A DNA stretch of 47,500 nt from Tubiluchus corallicola (taxonomy: Eukaryota; Priapulida; Priapulimorpha; Priapulimorphida; Tubiluchidae), in contig JAQGDQ010000669.1 in the NCBI GenBank assembly GCA_030141605.1, forward strand, positions 1 to 47,500, written 5' to 3'. Position 1 is the first letter of the stretch; the number at the start of each line of letters is the position of its first letter. This document shows positions 10,956-39,861 of the stretch, piece after piece. Below the pieces are notes generated by a model. That model was not told the origin of the DNA and did no database searches. It worked only from the letters and a program-made list of their open reading frames with translations. Both the position numbers and the translations under genes were made by a program.

Positions 10956-11932
10956 GTAAGTTAACGACAGGTTTTCAGTTTAACGACATAACGATAGCAT
11001 AACAGTGAGTTTTCAAAAATAATTTAATACAAAACGGCATTATTATTTTTCAAGGACTATTATAATTTTAAGCTGGTATTTATGATTTAACATTCGGAAT
11101 TTCATGCAGCTGCTGTCATTACACAGCCAAGATGAAAATTTGATGGAAAAAATTTGGCTTCCACCAAAGAAATATCGTATAAAGCAGTATTTTCCTAAAC
11201 CTGGTAACTCTTTATAAGCTATAGGAGGCATCACTAAACACATTTAAAATTAAATTGTGCAAGAAACGTACATAAGTGAAGCTTTAGCTGAAAGTGATAA
11301 TGTATACTCTTGCCAGTCTACTTGAGGAGTTGATATAAACTTGAAACTGTATTTCTCTGATTAAGTGACGTCTATCATAGCTGACTACCAGTTTAATGTA
11401 ATTTTGACTTTAATATGTTTTTTAACTTCTAGGTGAAAAAATGAGATGCAACTGCAACTTAGTTTGGATTATGTTACCCCCATGGACGGATGCCACAGTT
11501 TGCGTTGACTGCATATATCCTAAAAATGAATATTGTGCTAAACTCAAACATTTTGACTGTAAAAGCTGTAACTGTCGCACAACAACGACAACAACGACAA
11601 CAACGACAACAACTTCAACGACAACAACTTTAACAAAAAAAAAACAACATCGACAATGTCAACTAACAACGCCAAATAAAACAGTAATGACGACAACAAC
11701 GACGACAACAACGACGACAACAACAATGATAACAACAATGACAAAGACAAAGACAGCGACCATGACAGCAACAATAATTCCAATTAAAACAATGACTAAA
11801 ACCACATTCATGCCTATCATTGTCATCGTCGTCGTCATAGTCATCGTCATCATCATCATCGCCGTCGTCCGCACCTATTCCTCATCTTCATCTTCATTAT
11901 CACAATCACCAACACTACCCTCACCATCATAA
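10370..11932 (+). CDS. Secreted or membrane LRR protein with Thr-rich stalk, two exons
   Basis: Exon 1 10370-10955 and exon 2 11433-11932 (donor CTAG|GTAAGT, acceptor TTCTAG|GT) join through a split Gly codon to give 361 aa. Features: signal peptide MMVWMFTTYFSALVAAS; an N-terminal Cys cluster; degenerate leucine-rich repeats (ISILHYQGTELPDNFF, SLTSLGKDSI, LSHIHPEAL); and an LRR C-terminal cap (CNCNLVWIMLPPW ... CVDC ... YCAKLKHFDC). A Thr-rich stalk follows (about 243-320), then F321-V341, an Ile/Val block long enough to span a membrane, and a Ser-rich end. The architecture resembles arthropod LRR proteins annotated as non-catalytic subunits of Oplophorus luciferase, but this is a fold-level resemblance. 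Stalk and TM are encoded by triplet repeats, so the real 3' end may differ. The function is unknown. Confidence 0.72.
11433..11932 (+). CDS. LRR gene exon 2: LRRCT, Thr stalk, Ile/Val block
   Basis: Begins GEKMRCNCNLVW. The Cys pattern fits an LRR C-terminal cap up to KSCNC. After about 11576 the sequence is imperfect ACA/ACG triplets (Thr), then GTC/ATC triplets (Val/Ile) at 11807-11869, then Ser codons to a TAA. The first 140 nt are well supported by an inverted paralogue at 8815-9155. The rest is open but repetitive. Confidence 0.65.
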
Positions 11933-12240
11933 TCATCACCATTACCATTACCACCATCATCATCACCACCACCACTACCACCACCATCATCGTCCTCATT
12001 GTTATCATCATCACCACCATCTCCACCATCGCCGCCATCACTACCACCACCATCATGGTCATCACCATTATCATCGCCACCATCAGTATCACCACCAGCA
12101 CTGCCACCACCATAATCATCATTATCATCATCATCATTGTCATCACCTTTTTTATTATCATCGTCATCATCGTCATCTCTGTCACTACCACTGCCACCAT
12201 TAATGTGGTAATGACTAAATTTTTCATGATTACACACCAC
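11576..12240 (+). repeat. Imperfect triplet-repeat tract (ACA, GTC, CCA blocks)
   Basis: Continuation of LRR exon 2 and beyond: Thr codons, Val/Ile codons, then CCACCATCA-type repeats to about 12190. It parallels 6950-7790. Confidence 0.85.
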
Positions 12241-13276
12241 CAAATGTGTTAATTAACATTTTCATTTCTAGAATGCTGCATGGCATAAAACTACGTACCT
12301 GCTTAACACTGTAGTTGTCTCTACCGTTCCACTATCAACTTTTATGTTTTGAAACAAATCTGGTTTGCTTGCAACATGAACGCTATTTTACATTACAAAC
12401 AACAACAATAACAGCAGCAACAGCAACAACGACGATGACAACAACAACCAGCACATCAACGTCATCGGCAACGACAACTACAACGACGGTGACGGTGGCG
12501 ACAGCGACTACGATGAGAAAAACAAAAAGAGCGATGAGTACAATGACAATGAAGTCTCTGGTCAGCAGTTCGAAAGGCAGGATTGCACTTGTAACTTAAT
12601 TGCTCAGCTAAGATGATATTTTCTTTATAATATTTAAGATGACAGTAAAACAAGCCAACATGCTAAGTGACTTGTGTTTCCTTTAGTTCGTGTATTAACA
12701 ATATTATAAATTGCCAGCTTTCAATTTCAAATTGTTATGTTGGTAGAGCGTTGTAATTTATGTATGCTCATTTCAGTAGCTAAACCAACGACGTATCTCC
12801 TGCAGTAAAAGAATTAAAAGCAGTAAAAGGCTTCTGCTTCAGTCAGTTTTGAACCAAAACTCCTTAAACGGTAAGGGGAGATGTTTCCCCTACACTAACG
12901 AATCATACATGTGCAACAAAATTCAACTTGTGACGAATTACATGGCAAAATGAATCTGTATCTGCCTTAACTGGCTTCATACTGTGCCTGGAACTATTTT
13001 ATTGTTCACAGTAGTAGACAATTAAGTCATGTAAACTTTAAAAACACGTGCAATTGTAACAAAAACTAGATGTCCTAAAATTTTTATATTTTATGCATGA
13101 AGTAAAATAATAGCTGTTCATGATAAAATAAAGTCTGTTTATGATAGTGGCTATAGCTGCTTGCTGTTGTTTATTGTGTTGGTGGTTGTGGCTCGTGAAG
13201 ATTGCGTGCGGAACAGCCACAACGGGCATGGCAAACTATCAAGATCTTGTTTAGCAAACGGCACGTTTATTTAACA
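12240..13276 (+). repeat. Segmental duplication, copy 2 (of 7800-8836)
   Basis: Second copy of the 1-kb block, downstream of the intact LRR gene. It includes the Asn/Asp-rich open frame (12380-12616) and non-repetitive flanking sequence. High similarity implies a recent duplication or gene conversion. Confidence 0.9.
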
Positions 13277-14055
13277 GCAAGTACAAACATAAGAAGAAGG
13301 TGATGCCAGCCCTTCTTCTTCAAGACAACTCCTAATCTGCCTAGGTGAGAGCCTCGAATTGCTTTTGTCTAACTACCTAATGCGCACTGAGCTTCTGCGC
13401 ATAGAGGTTACCGCATCAGTCTATACTCCTGGCTAAGTCAGTCGAACATCAGCTGATTATCACTTGATATGGATAATCTGACTGGGCTTCTAGCAAAGTC
13501 AATTATTTAATTGCCTCGTCAAGGATTTAATCTTAGTCTATTAATTTAATAACAGCAAATGGCCAGCAAAATTTTTTCCATATAAATGCACCTATAATCA
13601 ATAATACGCAAACACCCTACATAATCCTCATTTATAATGCAAAGCCAGCAGCAGCATTTACTGAATTAAAACCATAATGTTACTAGCCAAGCTCGCAAAA
13701 AGAATTTTGCATGTAAACTCACAACAACAACCCACACAACCACCCGCTACCCCACTCAGCTCACACCACACCAACCCACTATTCCACAAACAACATACCA
13801 CACACCATTCCACAACACCACACTACCCACACTATAGCACGCCACACACAACACACCATGCTACACCAACACCACCCACACCCCACCATCCCAACACATT
13901 ATCCAAACCACACCACCCTGACCAAACTGCACCGCACCACAACCCACCCTACCATCCCACCCTAGAGGGAGATTCCACTGAACTTTCTAGAGTTGTTCTT
14001 GTGCGCTGTTCTAATTATGCGTCATAATATAAACAATATATTATAACAATATATG
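13277..14055. other. Gene-free stretch with a C/A-biased tract
   Basis: Nothing coding is seen at 13277-13676. From about 13718 to 13965 the plus strand is almost only C, A and T in CCAC/CAAC/CACA patterns, nearly free of G. The open frame over it (13677-14027) is a by-product of that composition. Confidence 0.6.
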
Positions 14056-14263
14056 TCGTCCTCTCCTTCGCTTCAAGGACAAGGTGAAGTTCTTTCTGAG
14101 GAAAGGTGGAATGTTGGACAAGCTGCCTTTCGCAGTTCACGACCGTCCTGCATGGAGATCCCTAGTCAACAACTGTGCCGAAAAACTCGATGAAGAAAGA
14201 CGGATGCTTGGATATGCAAGAAGGTTCAAGTCGTGGATAAGAGATGGTTTCATGGACATCTGA
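14056..14263 (+). pseudogene. LINE retrotransposon 3' coding end
   Basis: The frame reads RPLLRFKDKVK, LPFAVHDRPAWRSLV, EERRMLGYARRF and stops at TGA. RP-LRFKD--K ... DR-AWR--V is the familiar C-terminus of non-LTR retrotransposon polyproteins. Only this tail is present, as expected of 5'-truncated LINEs. Confidence 0.78.
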
Positions 14264-14285
14264 TTTGCACTGATTTAGCCGTATC

Positions 14286-14546
14286 GGCTTCGACGTTGTA
14301 CATATAAACAATAATTATAGAATGTATTATTCAAACGTGGTTAGATATAGAATCCATATGAAATATTTGAACAGATATGGTGAACTTGAGCTGAAATTTA
14401 TAACGTTATATATCCTTAAAACGTGCCATATGTACTGCTAATATAAACAGTTTTTGTTGTTCATGTATTAAAGCAAATATTGATCTTTTGGGTATTGTTT
14501 TCAAACGTCACAGATTATTTTAAACAAATTTTGGAACTTTGCTGCA
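14286..14546 (+). pseudogene. Relic copy of the LRR gene's 5' flank
   Basis: Matches 10130-10369 (for example AAAGCAAATATTGATCTTT, CAAACGTCACAGATTATTT and the AAATTTTGGAA end). The similarity stops a few bases short of the start codon, exactly where the LTR at 14547 begins. A third LRR copy was therefore cut off or replaced at its start. Confidence 0.65.
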
Positions 14547-14880
14547 TGTTATGAACAGTCTACTATACATGAATGTTTAGCTAGTATTATGAATAGGTAC
14601 TGTAAGTACTGCGGGATGGGAAAGCCACACACCTGTCCTTCAACTAGTGCATAAGTTGGAAATCAGGTTGTCGTACTAGTTTTATTTCGACGGCTTCAGT
14701 TGGCACGTTTTCTAGCTATGAAGTAAAGACGTTTTCTCTCTACGTGCTACCTGCGGACTATGTAATTTGCTGCAGTTTGGCATTTAGCATTTTATAACTG
14801 TGATTACAGAAAAAGAACAGCAACGTTTTCGAGCAGTCTAGATACGTTGCGATACATTTTGTGCACTGTCGGAGTTTACA
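14547..14880 (+). mobile_element. Gypsy LTR, second copy
   Basis: TGTTATGAACAG ... GGAGTTTACA, homologous to 5037-5359. The left flank is the LRR 5' relic; the right flank does not resume it, and no target duplication is evident. It is either a 5' LTR of a truncated element or part of a rearrangement. Confidence 0.8.
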
Positions 14881-16018
14881 GCCAAATGGATACTTGGGAT
14901 AATTTGCTTAAGCCGTTATGGAGTTACTACTGTTCATGTGGAAGGTTGGACTGAATATCACCGCATAAATTTACCTGACGCCAGCCTCTGAGGAAGTTAA
15001 ACCATTCTCGATGTCACCTCACCTACCTCATAGACGGGACAGTGCAGACTTCGTTTCCAGCGACGTCACCAATGACTTATGTGGCATCCAAGATATTAAT
15101 GAACAGTGAACCATCTCAGCGTGGAAAGGTTTTTCGGTGCACCTCCCAGGGAAAGGGTAATTAGTGAGTACCTAGTGTATTAGAATCTTGATTTGTTTAT
15201 CTTTAGTTGGGTTTTGCCTCGTATTTATTTTTCCTCCATCTCTGGTAAACAACATTATGTCTAAGAAGTTTTGTAACAATTTAAAGGTTTGCTTCAAATT
15301 AATAAGGTTTGCTCCATTAACCCAAAGAAATTGGGTTAATGGTATTTCTAACACATCACAATTAATTGTTTAATCTTCTTATTACATAAAAAACTATAAA
15401 TTCACAATAGAGATAAGCCGGACAAAACTATCAGCTTAGGGCTTTGCATATACTTGATACGTCCCTGAGTGCACATTGGATTACTACTGCAGATTGACAC
15501 AAGTATGTGATCAATGTGACGTGAATAGTCAAATCGAAAAATAGTGTAAAAGTTGCTTAGCACAGAGAGTTTACTGTGTATTGTGGGAGCAGTCCTGCCT
15601 GCCTTTGTTGGTTGCCATAGGCTATCTCACTGAGATGTTATACCCCTATAAAAAAGTACTACAAAAAGTTCTTCATCTCACTAATAAGCAAAGAGCATAA
15701 CTCAGCAAAGTTGGCAGTACGGTACGGTACGAAGAAATAAAGTAATTCGTACCTTGGAAAATCACCGTGCCGTCATTTCGTACCGTAGCAGCAAAATTGA
15801 ATCTTACCATACTAGTACGATAAAATATCGCACCGTAATTCCGTACCATATTCCGTACCAAGTGCTTGTACGATCTGCGACAGGAGTGGCATAAAAATTA
15901 ATTGTAGAATGATAAATTTATCAATTTTTCTACATATTTATGAATGGTACAAAATAGAACTGCTGTTTGAACTTCCATTTATTTTAGATTATAAAAGCTA
16001 CACAAGGCCGGTATGCTC

Positions 16019-16050
<32 letters not shown>

Positions 16051-17140
16051 CAAAATTAGTCTGGTGATAATGATTATATTAAGCATAAATGACATTAAAA
16101 CAGCAGTTTGATCTTACTGAGGGGTTTATGTAGTATTTAACGTGTAATGATTTGCAAATGTACATTGTATGTATTAGTGCAAATGAAACTGAATTGAATT
16201 GAATTATTTATTCTGAAAATGAAAAGTTATTGTTTTGCACACATTGGCAAAGTTCTAAGCATTCCTCATTAACGACGTACATTTTGAAATGTTCTTGTTT
16301 CAACATAATCTGCATGGTTTGAGATGTGTCGTCGATTACAACACATTAGCTAGAAAAAGCAGCTAAAACAGTGGCGCTACCTTGGATACATGGGTCGCAG
16401 AACGTCAAACCAGCGGGGGACCCCCTCTCAATGACCAATGAGGCGTTTTTAGAACCTCTTGTTCTTCGATTGTTGTGGCGTGGGATTGCTGTGGGCTTTA
16501 CTCACATGCCCAGCCACATTTTGCACTTAAAGCCTATACGAAATATACAGCTAAAGCATGTGTTCTTGATTATTTTTGCTTTTTTCTTGACATAAAAGAC
16601 CTAATGCAGCTAAAATTCGTTAATAGCAGTGAAGAAAGGTGAAAAGCGTTGTCCTTAGGCCACGTGGGAAGAAATCTGTAAACAAATATAAACGTAATTT
16701 ACGGAAAATGACAACTTCAGCTTCCAGACAACTAGGGGAGAACAGTAAGTCCCACACGCAAGCAAAATAAGTCCTCATACTGAGTTGCTGACCAATAGAA
16801 ATATGAAGACAAACTGAGAATAAATGGTGCGGAATAGATACGATAAAGGTGCGGATTAGATATGATAAAGGTGCGGAATAGGTACGATAAAGGTGTGGAT
16901 TAGATATGATAAAGGTGCGGACTAAATACGATAAAGGTGCGGAATAATACAGTAATTTCTTAGCCGACCGTACTATTGAAAAGATACTGTACGTTTAAGA
17001 ATTTTAGTGCCGTACTGTACTGCCAGCTTTGTAGCTCACACACCTACGCAAATTTACAAAACGCAGTCTAAAATGTGTTGTGCGACAGGTCACATCAATC
17101 GCAAGCCGAAACATTTACGCTGTTGCAAATAAGACTGAAA
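14881..17140. other. Intergenic stretch, repeats only
   Basis: Holds a GTACGG/CCGTAC-rich patch (15718-15860), a (TA)n run and a 22-bp minisatellite (16836-16945). No exon with splice support was recognised on either strand. Confidence 0.5.
16836..16945. repeat. 22-bp minisatellite
   Basis: Unit GGTGCGGAATAGATACGATA plus AA, about five copies. Versions with GAATAGATACG and GATTAGATATG alternate, giving a 44-bp higher-order period. Confidence 0.85.
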
Positions 17141-17141
17141 T

Positions 17142-17147
17142 TTTATT
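17142..17147 (-). terminator. Candidate poly(A) signal of the tyrosinase gene
   Basis: AATAAA on the minus strand about 375 nt after the stop codon, the clearest candidate seen in the 3' flank. In AT-rich DNA a chance match is plausible. Confidence 0.3.
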
Positions 17148-17521
17148 TTAATTAGTAGTTAAAGTTCACATTCATTAATTAGAATTCGTTTAATAATATT
17201 TTAAATACCGTCGTTATTGTTCTGAAAATATCCACACTGTTGGGTAAAATATATTCTGATACGCTTTTTAACTCTGTTACACGTTTTGTAAATGTATTTA
17301 AGTTATTTTAAATTATTTTAAGTTAAGCAAAACATGGAGTTAAGTTGAGTTAATAAATGGAGTATTTTTCCACAGATGTTGGTTTTTGTTTAAACTTGTA
17401 CAATGTTCAATCATAAGTGTCAGCCACATTTTAATACTGTCATAATACTACAAAGTCATAATACTGTGGCACCCTCTAGCGTGTCACAAGTGTACTAGCA
17501 GGAAGTAGTTAATCCTCCGTC

Positions 17522-35812
<18,291 letters not shown>

Positions 35813-35861
35813 CTGTGCACCATCATTAGTCACTCACGAACAACACCTTGTAGTGCAACCC

Positions 35862-35876
35862 ATATATATATATAAA
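35862..35876 (-). promoter_or_regulatory. Possible TATA box of the tyrosinase gene
   Basis: On the minus strand a TTTATATATATATAT stretch lies about 50 bp before the exon 1 ATG. That would allow a start near 35843 and a 5' UTR of roughly 30 nt. The genome is rich in TA repeats, so this is suggestive only. Confidence 0.3.
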
Positions 35877-35879
35877 GCC

Positions 35880-36639
35880 AGTCTAAATGTTCACAACTAT
35901 ACCAATAATTCTTCAACCATAATCGTTCTATTTTCGAAACCTACGAAAAAGGACAAGTCAGCTTTTTTATGAAAGCCCTGCAGGCCTGTATGCAGTATGT
36001 CTCGTGATATTCATCAGTAAAGGTTACGTATAAAGTTCATGTTTGCAGTTCCAACATGGCAGGGTAGGCCTACTCAAAAGTAAATAACTCCTTTATTTAC
36101 TCATCTATATTTGCTGGGTCTGGTTATACCATTGATATGCCGGCCATTTTTGACGTCATAATTAGGCCCTTTGCAGTATTAAAATTTCGGCCTAATTTGG
36201 ATATGTTATTCTGTGGGCCAAATACTACAAGAAAACACCAAAAAACCTTTTCTTGCGATTTTTTAGAAGGTAAGTCAGCAAATTGACCCTACAAATAGTT
36301 TATCCTATTCCTGATGTTCTTTGGCGAAAACCTTTCCTTTTTCCATCCCCCCAATTTGCCATTTCGATTTTAGCTAAATTCGCATTTATATGTAACATCG
36401 GAAATCATAACAAGCGGAGTAAGCGGCATGCATTTGTATTCGCTTTCCTTTCAGAAAGAATTTAAATTAGAATTTGAACTAAATTAGAAATTTGAATTAG
36501 ATTAGAATGCCTATGTGGATCCATACAAGCGGAAGAACGTATGTTAAGGAGCTGTCCCCAAACTGGTTATCGATGTAGACTTCGAATCATGAACTTCAAT
36601 ACTGTATTGCAAGAAAGCTTTAAAATTTGTTATAGTTTT
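35880..36639. other. Tyrosinase upstream flank, no gene seen
   Basis: No convincing exon, RNA gene or complete transposon. Short frames such as 36283-36465 have no support. Confidence 0.5.
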
Positions 36640-37118
<479 letters not shown>

Positions 37119-37886
37119 AAAGCAACGGCTAATCGTAACGTTTTTGTACTGAATTAATGCAATAATTAATAATCAATTAAATAAATTAAGTAACTTCCAT
37201 AAGCAAATAAACGGAAATTAAGATGGTAAACACTTCTCAATAGAAAACATGTCAAGTAACAGATGCATTTTGCGGAAATTTCAATTATATCAAAAACAAA
37301 TCTCTACTTTATCAAAATTTTATTTTTCATTAGAAGTAAAATTGAGTGAATGTACAGCAAGAATATTGCGATGCACTAATAATTCTAGTACATATATAAT
37401 GTCATATATTCTAAGGCTTAAGAATAGGTTAGTGATATTAGGTCTAAAGACGTAGTTGATAAATAAATTAAAAGTTAATATACTATTTAAAACTAAAATT
37501 AGAAGCATGATGATGGTAAACAAAAAAGTCTTAAAGTCCCTGATGCAATAAACAATAATCAATAGCATTTTCAAGTTTACATTAATTTTGTGCAAATACA
37601 GTCGCCGTCAATAATTGCGTTGCTTCGGCACAATAACTGAGTTAAATTTTTCGCAACAGATGGCAGCACGTAGATACGACGCGCAAGCGTCAAGCATGCG
37701 CACAAACATGTGTCTTTTCCTGGCAGTTATCAAGAATTTATCTACAATTAACCGCTTTTCTTCCCTTTAGTGGTTTCTTTTAGAGAAGTTAGTAGAATTT
37801 TGAATATGAAACAAATAAAATTTGAAATTTAGTGTTCAATCTCGCTGCAGTTCGGTTCATAAAACCGAGAATGAGAGTAATCTTTC

Positions 37887-38183
37887 GCCGGGTGCAGTGG
37901 CGTGTGCCTGTAATCCAGCTACTAGGAGGCGTGAGTTGGTGGACGGCTTGAGGGTGGGAGTCCTGCTGTGTAGCTGTCTATGTTGATCGGATGTCCGCAC
38001 TAAGCTTCGCATCAATATGGCTACCTGGCGGGAGCGCTGGGTAACCAGGTTGTCTAAGGAGGAGTGTACCGGGTCAGGGTGGAAACACAGCAGCCAAAAA
38101 CTCCCGTGCCGAGCAGTAGTGGGATCGCATCTGTGAATAGGCGTTGCATTGCAGCCCATCTGATATAGTCGGACCCAATTCTT
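37887..38183 (+). ncRNA. SRP RNA: 7SL RNA (signal recognition particle RNA)
   Basis: About 297 nt, the usual animal length. The 5' domain begins GCCGGGTGCAGTGGCGTGTG and CCTGTAATCCAGCTACTAGG, nearly the vertebrate 7SL start. The central part has GATCGGATGTCCGCACTAAG and GCATCAATATGG. The SRP54-binding helix 8 region reads GGAAACACAGCAG and AAAACTCCCGTGC, then AGCAGTAGTGGGATCGC and CTGTGAATAGGC. The 3' strand CATTGCAGCCC ... GACCCAATTC ends in a run of ten T, a Pol III terminator. In the SRP this RNA scaffolds SRP9/14 and SRP19/54/68/72 for co-translational targeting. All key elements look intact. A retro-pseudogene is possible, but no A-tail is seen; instead the T run follows directly. Confidence 0.95.
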
Positions 38184-38590
38184 TTTTTTTTATTTGAATT
38201 CTTGAAATTCAGTACGCTTTCAAACTGCACAATAGTCATCCAATTTTTTTTTTATTGTTTTGGTAGAATTCTTGAAATTCAGTGCAATAGGCTTTGTTTG
38301 AATGCTTGAAATTCAGGGCACTTTCAAACTTCATGTGTTTCCTGGCAAAAATTTGCTTATAATTATTGCAACCCATCTCATTTAGTTGGACCCAATTCTT
38401 TTTTATTTTTTATTTTTTTTGGTTTCAATTCTTCAAAGTCAGTGCGTTTTCAAACTGTAATAAGCTTCCTGGCAAAAATTTGCTTGCAATTATTGTAGCC
38501 CATCTGATATAGTTCGACCCAATGCTTTTTTTAAAATTTTTTTGTTCGAATTCTTGAAATTCAGTGCGTTTTCAAACTGCACAAATTTAA
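38154..38590 (+). repeat. Tandem repeats of the 7SL 3' end and its flank
   Basis: CCCATCTGATATAGTCGGACC plus the T-rich terminator recurs near 38372 and 38500 with mutations. The flank GAATTCTTGAAATTCAGTGC and TTTTCAAACTGCAC recurs four to five times. Units are unequal (about 217 and 128 bp apart). Confidence 0.85.
38182..38192 (+). terminator. Pol III T-run terminator of 7SL RNA
   Basis: A long uninterrupted T run directly follows the 7SL 3' strand GACCCAATTC, as expected for Pol III termination. Confidence 0.85.
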
Positions 38591-38610
38591 TGTGCTTCTT
38601 GTTATGCCAT

Positions 38611-39249
38611 TTGCATGGCAAAATTTGGTTAAAATTACTTAGAGCGCCACATTTTTGCTGAGCTTGTTTTAATTAACCCGGTAGGAGAGTGAAACACATG
38701 TATGTCTTCTTATATTATATGTCTATATCACTATTGTCATTATCATCATTGTCATCATCATATTTAATGTAATTAGTCTATGTGAGACTTACACTGAAAC
38801 CAACTTTTTAAGGCGCATTATCAAAATACAAAGAAAAAGACCGAAGAAGTACACTTTAAAATTAGAGTATGTGTATTTCCACACAATTTTTTAATAATGC
38901 ATTCAATACTACATTCATCCATTAAAATTATTCATCCGTTGATACATTTGCTGATTTTTTTATTTATTCGTTCGTTCTTTTATTTATTTATTTATTTATT
39001 TATTTATTCCTTCATTGATTCTACCCATATATACATTTCATTCATTTTTTATTTATTTTCGTTCTTTCTTTATTTCTTTTTTCCTTTTGTTTCTTTCTTT
39101 CTGTCATTCTTTCTTCTTTCCTCCTATCTTTTTTCTTTCGTTTCCCTCTTTCCTTTAATTTATTCATTCATTTCATCGTTTGTCCATCCGTATTATCTTC
39201 CATTCAATATCTTCATTCATTTACTCCAAACTGTTTAAGCTAATGCTAC
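38611..39249. other. Gene-free stretch, T-rich low complexity
   Basis: (TTTA)n near 38978-39010 and a long imperfect TTTC/TTCATT tract to about 39230. No exon or RNA gene seen. Confidence 0.6.
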
Positions 39250-39861
39250 AGCACAAGAAAACCCTCCAGTTTAAAAAAATTCGTCTTGAAATTTTATACC
39301 ACTTACTTGCTGCATTTTTGCATGCAGGTTTTGCGTCGACAGTAACGCTGTACAAAACATGTAAATTTAAACTCCCGCGAAACGTTTGATCGTAACATTC
39401 GTAGCGCATACGTCACTGACTAAATAAAATTTTGAATTACTGCATCTTATCAATAAGATTAAAAACACGTTTTCGGTTAGTGAGTGGTGCATCTGGGAGG
39501 CGGGGGGGGGGGGGACCAGTGACATTTTATCAATTGGTGAAAGCATTTTAAATAATTAGTAACTTTCTTGCTAGTTATACTAGTCTTTCAAGCAGGTAAA
39601 CGAAATTCTAAGTAACATAACTTTGCGTGGAAAGTTTCTTGGGACATAATTTTACATTTCCTTTTCTTCCCCTGACTTACGCTTGCGTAGGTGATGTCAT
39701 GCAATGGCGCTGTCGAAACAGTATTGCGGGATATTTTTCTTTTAAAAAAGGAAAACAAACAAAAAAAACTTTTAACGCAAGTACGATATACCCATAAAAT
39801 TGCTGTGAAGTAATATAATTTTCTGAAAGTTACTTCAGGTACCCCTTTTCTTGTCCTTTAA
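39250..39861 (-). mobile_element. MITE family A, near full-length
   Basis: AGCACAAGAAAACCCTCCAG to TACCCCTTTTCTTGTCCTTT, with GATGTCATGCAATGGCG and CAGGTAAACGAAATTCTAAG inside. Same family as 27498-28086. Confidence 0.85.
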
